Source: Phragmitibacter sp965284365 (GTDB lineage: Bacteria; Verrucomicrobiota; Verrucomicrobiia; Verrucomicrobiales; Verrucomicrobiaceae). Taken from it: a DNA stretch of 64,000 nucleotides. How positions within the stretch are numbered: the stretch's first letter is position 1; the number at the start of each line of letters is the position of its first letter. Of this stretch, positions 59,987 through 64,000 are shown piece by piece. The DNA lies in NCBI GenBank assembly GCA_965284365.1, contig OZ260079.1, positions 2,542,001 through 2,606,000 of the forward strand, in the 5' to 3' direction. Both the position numbers and the translations under genes were made by a program. Below the pieces are notes generated by a model. It worked only from the letters and a program-made list of their open reading frames with translations, searched no databases and was not told the origin of the DNA.

Positions 59987-62725
59987 TTACTCCCGTTTGA
60001 GCCGCAGGTTATCCAGATAAAGCGCGGTCTTTGTTGTGCCGAGGGAACTCCAGAGAATGTTTCCGCAGAGGGTCCAGGCTGCGTCGCAGGGGAGGTCTTT
60101 CAGTTCGATCGATTTGCCATCCTGACGGGTGGCGGTGAGGTTCCACTTGCTGGTGCCGAGGGTGGCGCGGGCTTCGAGACGGGCCCATTGGCCGGGGGGG
60201 AGTTCCATGACGTCGGTCTTGGCATTGCGGCCGGCGCGGAGCATGCCGTCTTTCCAGTGGAAACTGGGGCCGACGGCGTAGCCGGAGCCTTTGTCATCGC
60301 GCATTTCCAGATACCAGGGGGCGTCCTTCTCCGCCATGATGTCGAAAGCTAACAAGAGCGTGCCGCTTTCAAACTTGGGTTTGAGGACATAATGCGGATT
60401 GTAGGTCTGGGTAAGGCCGGGAGCATCTTGAAGCTTCAGGCTGCGGCGCGAGGGTGCATCTTTAGGCACGTCGGGCAAAGGAATCGGTGAGGCCGCTTCT
60501 TCCGTGACGCCGATGGAGTCGCCTTTGTCCTCCACATTCACGGTCTGGCGCATGAGGTTGATGCTGCCGAGACTGCGGAATTCAAATGTCTCAAGAGGGA
60601 TGCTGAATTCGGGCGAAGGCCATGGCTTGGAATCGGCGTCCCAGGTCGGATAGTTTCCGCCTTGTTCGGCAAGTTCACGCCAGGCTTTTCCTTGAGGTCC
60701 ATCGCGACGCACGCCGGCAACGGTGAGATCCCAGGGTTTGAAGCCGACTTTCAGCGCCGGACTGTCGGGCTTCAGGCGGAAGTCGCGCTTTTCAATGCTC
60801 TCGAATTTGGGATCGGCGATCAATGAACCCGCATCGCGTCCAGACTTCTTCCATTCATCCCAAGTCCAGTTTTCGGCGATCTTTTCTGGCATCTTTCCAC
60901 CGAGCGGCCAGTAAAGATTATTGCGCATGACATAGTTCACCTTAGGTTCGCCGCGTTGAGGTGTCAGGTTGTACTCCCAGTTGTACTTGGTGCCGTCGAG
61001 AAGCTTTGAGGCAGGATCCCAGACGAGGATGTTCTTCTCGAAGATGAAGCTGAGGCGGCCTTCATTGCGGGTTCGTTGCACTTGGGCCTTGCCGCCGAAG
61101 GTGAGGATGTTGTTCCGAATGGTGTTGTAGAAGCCGTAGTGCTGATGGAAACAACTCTCGCTGGTGTCATGGACGAGATTATTCTCCATAAGGACGCCGC
61201 TGCTGCCTTCATCCGTGTAGAGGCCCCAGCCGCCGTAGCGGTAGCTGGTGATGTGGTGAATATGGTTGCCGCGGACGACGGTGCCGAAGGAAGCGCCGAG
61301 GTTGTAGAAGCCACCCATGTCACTGGTAAAACCCCAGCCTAGGTGGTGGAGGTGGTTGTTCTCGATGAGGTTCCGTTGCGCGGCGCTTTCGCCATAACCC
61401 CAATGCCAGCCGGCGCTGATGGAACTGTAGTAGAAGTCGCCGATGTCATTGTGCGTGACACGATTGTCGCCGCTGTGGCCGATGAAAAGACCAATGGCAT
61501 CCGGGAAAATGCGGCCCCCGTGCTGGATGATGCAATTGTCCACGGTAATGAAGTTGGTGATATTCTCCGGTGCGCCGCCCTTGCTGGTGGGGCCCATGCG
61601 CACACCGCCCGCGCCGAGGTCGTGAATGTGGCAGTGCTGAACAAGGCCGCGCTGGCAACCCAAGTTATACCAAAGGGCATACCCGCCGGTATGAGCGATC
61701 TCGCACTGGTCAAAACTGATGTTCTCGCAGAAGTCGAGTTCGAGAGCGGCGCCGATCGTATTGGCAGCCTGACTGACACCATGGCCATCCGGTCCCATGA
61801 GCCACTGTTGATGCTGGAAAGAGAGACCGCGGAAAGTGACATCCTTCGCGCCATTCATTTTCACGAGCATCTCGGCTACCGGTGCGACGGCATCGACTTT
61901 GGCGATGTCTTCGCCGGGCATTGGATGGTAGAGGAGTTCGCCGTTGCGGCTGAGAAACCACTCTCCCGGTGCGTCCAGAGCGGCGCGGAAGTTCTCCACA
62001 TAGAACCGGCCGTCTGGCTCATAGGTTAGCAGTTCGCGGATGCGGGGGCCGTGCATCAGGACGGCGTTGGCCGTGGCGTTGAGCTCACGGACATGGTAGT
62101 GATGTACGTCCCAGGTATGCGGGATGATGAGGGTGAGGTCGGGGAGTTCCGCAGGTGTGGCTTTGGAGAGTTCCGCGAGCGTTTCCGGGCTGGTGATGAA
62201 AGCCTGATACTTCAGCGTCTGCTCCCACTGGGGATCGTCTTTTTTGGGGGAAGGGAAAATCTCGCCCGAGGCCTGGGAGAGCATGTTGAAGAAACCTTTG
62301 TTCGGATGGCGGGCGCGTGTGGCGCGGCGGCCATTGATCCAGAGCTGCTGGAAGTACCACTTTCCTTCCCGAACTTCTGGGATATCGGCGGCCCAGAGGC
62401 CATCGGGACGGAGTTTCCAGTCCGTGAGACGCTTTCCTCCCGAGATGACGGGCTTGGCGTCTTTGCCGGCTTCCCACGTTACTTGAGAATCTTCAGGACC
62501 GAGCGTGATTGGCTCGGTGATTTCATAGGTGCCTGCTGCAACGATGATCTTCGCGGGCTTTTCAGCGGTGCGAGCGGCGTCCCGGGCGGCTTGTGGGGTC
62601 TTGATGGGACCGTCTGGAGAGAGCTGTATGTCTGCCGCGTGGGATATGGCGATGCCCGAAGCTGCGAGAAAGACAGCGGCGAGGGCACGGGCAGAACGAG
62701 TGGTGCGGAAGGCAGAGAAAAACAT
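59987..62725 (-). CDS. Secreted right-handed beta-helix protein, GH141-like
   Basis: A 912-residue exported protein with a signal peptide (residues 1-30, ARALAAVFLAASGIAISHA). Residues ~35-230 carry PQAARDAAR...IIVAAGTYEITEPITLG and FQQLWINGRRATRARHPN, which resembles GH141 glycosidases. Residues ~290-640 are repeated short His/Asn/Gly coils (HTGGYALWYN, NRVTHNDIGDFYYSSISAGWHWGY, YGGWGLYTDEGSSGVLMENNLVHD), the parallel beta-helix. A last ~200 residues look like a concanavalin-type domain (APWYLEMRDDKGSGYAV, WARLEARATLGTSKWNLT). It probably degrades or binds an extracellular polysaccharide. The GH141 label is tentative and rests on the INGRR segment and layout. Confidence 0.75.
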   Translation of the reverse strand: MFFSAFRTTRSARALAAVFLAASGIAISHAADIQLSPDGPIKTPQAARDAARTAEKPAKIIVAAGTYEITEPITLGPEDSQVTWEAGKDAKPVISGGKRLTDWKLRPDGLWAADIPEVREGKWYFQQLWINGRRATRARHPNKGFFNMLSQASGEIFPSPKKDDPQWEQTLKYQAFITSPETLAELSKATPAELPDLTLIIPHTWDVHHYHVRELNATANAVLMHGPRIRELLTYEPDGRFYVENFRAALDAPGEWFLSRNGELLYHPMPGEDIAKVDAVAPVAEMLVKMNGAKDVTFRGLSFQHQQWLMGPDGHGVSQAANTIGAALELDFCENISFDQCEIAHTGGYALWYNLGCQRGLVQHCHIHDLGAGGVRMGPTSKGGAPENITNFITVDNCIIQHGGRIFPDAIGLFIGHSGDNRVTHNDIGDFYYSSISAGWHWGYGESAAQRNLIENNHLHHLGWGFTSDMGGFYNLGASFGTVVRGNHIHHITSYRYGGWGLYTDEGSSGVLMENNLVHDTSESCFHQHYGFYNTIRNNILTFGGKAQVQRTRNEGRLSFIFEKNILVWDPASKLLDGTKYNWEYNLTPQRGEPKVNYVMRNNLYWPLGGKMPEKIAENWTWDEWKKSGRDAGSLIADPKFESIEKRDFRLKPDSPALKVGFKPWDLTVAGVRRDGPQGKAWRELAEQGGNYPTWDADSKPWPSPEFSIPLETFEFRSLGSINLMRQTVNVEDKGDSIGVTEEAASPIPLPDVPKDAPSRRSLKLQDAPGLTQTYNPHYVLKPKFESGTLLLAFDIMAEKDAPWYLEMRDDKGSGYAVGPSFHWKDGMLRAGRNAKTDVMELPPGQWARLEARATLGTSKWNLTATRQDGKSIELKDLPCDAAWTLCGNILWSSLGTTKTALYLDNLRLKRE

Positions 62726-62921
62726 GCTTCTTTCGTTTCGCGGTGGGGAAGGGCTACGTCAAGAAGCGAGCTTTTCTCTATAAAAACTAGAATTAAGCCT
62801 TGTTGATTCCCGGTCATGCGCGAAATTTTACCGTGCCTATGTTTCCCATTCACACCGATAGCTTCACTGCGTCTCCATGCATCGTGATGCCATTTAAGAA
62901 GGTCGAATCGCTGCCGGACCA

Positions 62922-63992
62922 ATGAAGATCCTCATCTCCGGCATCTGTGGATTCGTAGGGAGCACGCTGGCCCGAACGCTGCTGGAGCGTGGGCACGAAG
63001 TGATCGGCTTTGACAATTTTATCCGGCCAGGGAGTGAGGCGAATCGCCTGGAGCTGAAGAAGCTCGGCGTGAAAATCTCGCATGCGGATCTGCGCAGTGT
63101 GAGTGACATGGGTGCGTTGCCAGCCGCAGAGTGGGTGCTGGACGCAGCGGCGAATCCAAGTGTATTGGCCGGTGTGGACGGCCAGACGAGTTCCCTGCAA
63201 CTGGTGGAACACAACCTGGGTGGTACGGTCAACATGTTGGAGTACTGCAAGAGACATGGAGCTGGCTTCACCCTGTTGAGCACAAGCCGCGTATACAGCA
63301 TACCGCCGCTGGCTAATCTGCCGGTGACGGCGGTGAACGGAGCTTTTCGGGTAGATAGCAGCGGCAGTCAGCCTCTGCCGGGCGGCGTAAGTAGTAGCGG
63401 GCTCGACGAAAGCTTTTCCACAGCTGCGCCAGTGTCTTTATACGGTTCAACGAAGCTGGCGAGCGAGTGTTTGGCGTTGGAGTATGGCGAAACGTTTGGC
63501 CTGCCGGTCTTCATCAATCGCTGTGGGGTGCTGGCTGGAGCCGGTCAGTTCGGCCGGGCGGATCAGGGCATTTTTGCCTACTGGGTGAACTCGTGGCTCA
63601 GGAAGAAGCCGCTGCGTTACATCGGCTTTGGTGGGCATGGTCATCAGGTGCGGGACTGCCTGCATCCACGGGATTTGGTGACGCTTCTGGAAAAGCAGTT
63701 CGCAGCCCCTGCATTGTCTTCAACGGACCGCATTGTGAATGCGAGCGGTGGAGTCACCTCCGCACGGTCATTGCTGCAAATGAGTGAGTGGTGCCGGGAG
63801 CGTTTCGGGGATCATGACGTGTCGTCCGATGACCGGCCCCGGCCTTTCGACATTCCGTGGGTCGTCTTGGACTCCGCCAAAGCAAAGCGTCTTTGGGGGT
63901 GGGAGCCAGCCCTGAGCACCACGAACATCCTGGAGGAAATCGCACAACACGCGGAGGCAAATCCGGATTGGCTGGGACTTTCCGCACCATAG
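62922..63992 (+). CDS. CDP-paratose 2-epimerase-like NAD-dependent epimerase
   Basis: A 356-residue extended SDR enzyme. NAD-binding GICGFVG (residues 7-13), catalytic Ser120-Thr-Ser (LLSTSRVYS), and Tyr174-x3-Lys178 (LYGSTKLASE) are intact. IGFGGHGHQVRDCLHPRDLV and GVLAGAGQFGRADQGIFAYWV are typical of CDP-paratose 2-epimerases (CDP-tyvelose synthesis). An insert rich in Ser/Gly (VDSSGSQPLPGGVSSSG, ~145-160) is also seen there. It acts on nucleotide sugars for surface glycan. There are no CDP-sugar partner genes in view. It lies 196 bases from the divergent beta-helix gene, close to the window end. Confidence 0.82.
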   Translation: MKILISGICGFVGSTLARTLLERGHEVIGFDNFIRPGSEANRLELKKLGVKISHADLRSVSDMGALPAAEWVLDAAANPSVLAGVDGQTSSLQLVEHNLGGTVNMLEYCKRHGAGFTLLSTSRVYSIPPLANLPVTAVNGAFRVDSSGSQPLPGGVSSSGLDESFSTAAPVSLYGSTKLASECLALEYGETFGLPVFINRCGVLAGAGQFGRADQGIFAYWVNSWLRKKPLRYIGFGGHGHQVRDCLHPRDLVTLLEKQFAAPALSSTDRIVNASGGVTSARSLLQMSEWCRERFGDHDVSSDDRPRPFDIPWVVLDSAKAKRLWGWEPALSTTNILEEIAQHAEANPDWLGLSAP

Positions 63993-64000
63993 GAACTTGC

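Noticed and set aside
1..64000. CRISPR array, insertion sequence, prophage or tRNA gene
   Set aside because: I saw no regularly spaced repeats, transposase or integrase motifs, or cloverleaf with a GGTTCGAATCC-like arm. Short or degenerate elements could be missed by eye.

Overview
The window reads as a chromosomal segment of a Gram-negative member of the Verrucomicrobiota (PVC superphylum), moderately GC-rich and densely coded on both strands. The evidence is the gene content: a PVC-type heme-binding dehydrogenase fused to cytochrome c, secreted FGly-dependent sulfatases, a lone GFTLIE-type pseudopilin, an SHD1-like lipoprotein, an inverse-autotransporter-like barrel, lipoproteins, and a TolC/MacA/MacB-type exporter that implies an outer membrane. 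I see no tRNA, rRNA, insertion sequence, prophage or CRISPR array. The taxonomic call is inference from families, not from a marker-gene alignment.

Layout. 1-2.7 kb: the edge of an RmlC-like cupin epimerase and an inverse-autotransporter-like surface protein. 2.9-6.2 kb: an ABC-F protein and a ROK-type regulator. 6.5-12.5 kb (minus): a four-gene tripartite exporter operon (tolC-like, adaptor, ATPase, permease), divergent from a sigma-70-family factor at 12.65 kb that is followed by a pseudopilin with a strong terminator. 14.3-20.5 kb (plus): envelope and housekeeping genes (amidase, NAD(P)H-hydrate repair, SppA, CPBP protease, ThiL, TsaE, TsaB), the last four tightly packed. 20.5-23.3 kb (minus): pheS, rplT, rpmI and a methyltransferase. 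23.4-32.7 kb (plus): an RMD1/DUF155 protein, then a secreted catabolic block (PhoX-like protein, LMW-phosphatase/arsenate reductase, sulfatase, PVC dehydrogenase-cytochrome, sulfatase).

32.7-46.2 kb: a yeast-type cytosine deaminase, a UbiA-like membrane protein, SixA, the amino-acid genes ilvD and serA, an M3 oligopeptidase, a secreted FAD oxidoreductase, a metallo-beta-lactamase-fold lipoprotein, an M14-type DUF2817 peptidase and an AvtA-type aminotransferase. 46.3-51.6 kb: a DUF2452 protein, two envelope lipoprotein-like genes, an unrecognised 488-residue helical protein with ferritin-like ExxH motifs, a stand-alone APS kinase and a TraB/GumN protein. 51.7-59.8 kb: lipoamide dehydrogenase, an HTTM-like membrane protein with a small partner, a coiled-coil methyltransferase, an orphan PAS histidine kinase, CutA, a VanX-like dipeptidase and a prepilin peptidase with an inserted domain. 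60-64 kb: a large secreted beta-helix protein and a CDP-paratose-2-epimerase-like enzyme.

How it fits together: much of the segment serves the envelope and extracellular polymer breakdown (sulfatases, beta-helix protein, PVC dehydrogenase, PhoX), with housekeeping genes interspersed. No obvious defence island or mobile system is present. The most unusual items are the Thr/Ser-rich loops shared by three envelope proteins, the 488-residue putative diiron protein next to an orphan APS kinase, the RMD1-type and FCY1-type proteins otherwise best known from eukaryotes, and a pair of near-identical AT-rich palindromes that both sit between convergent genes.
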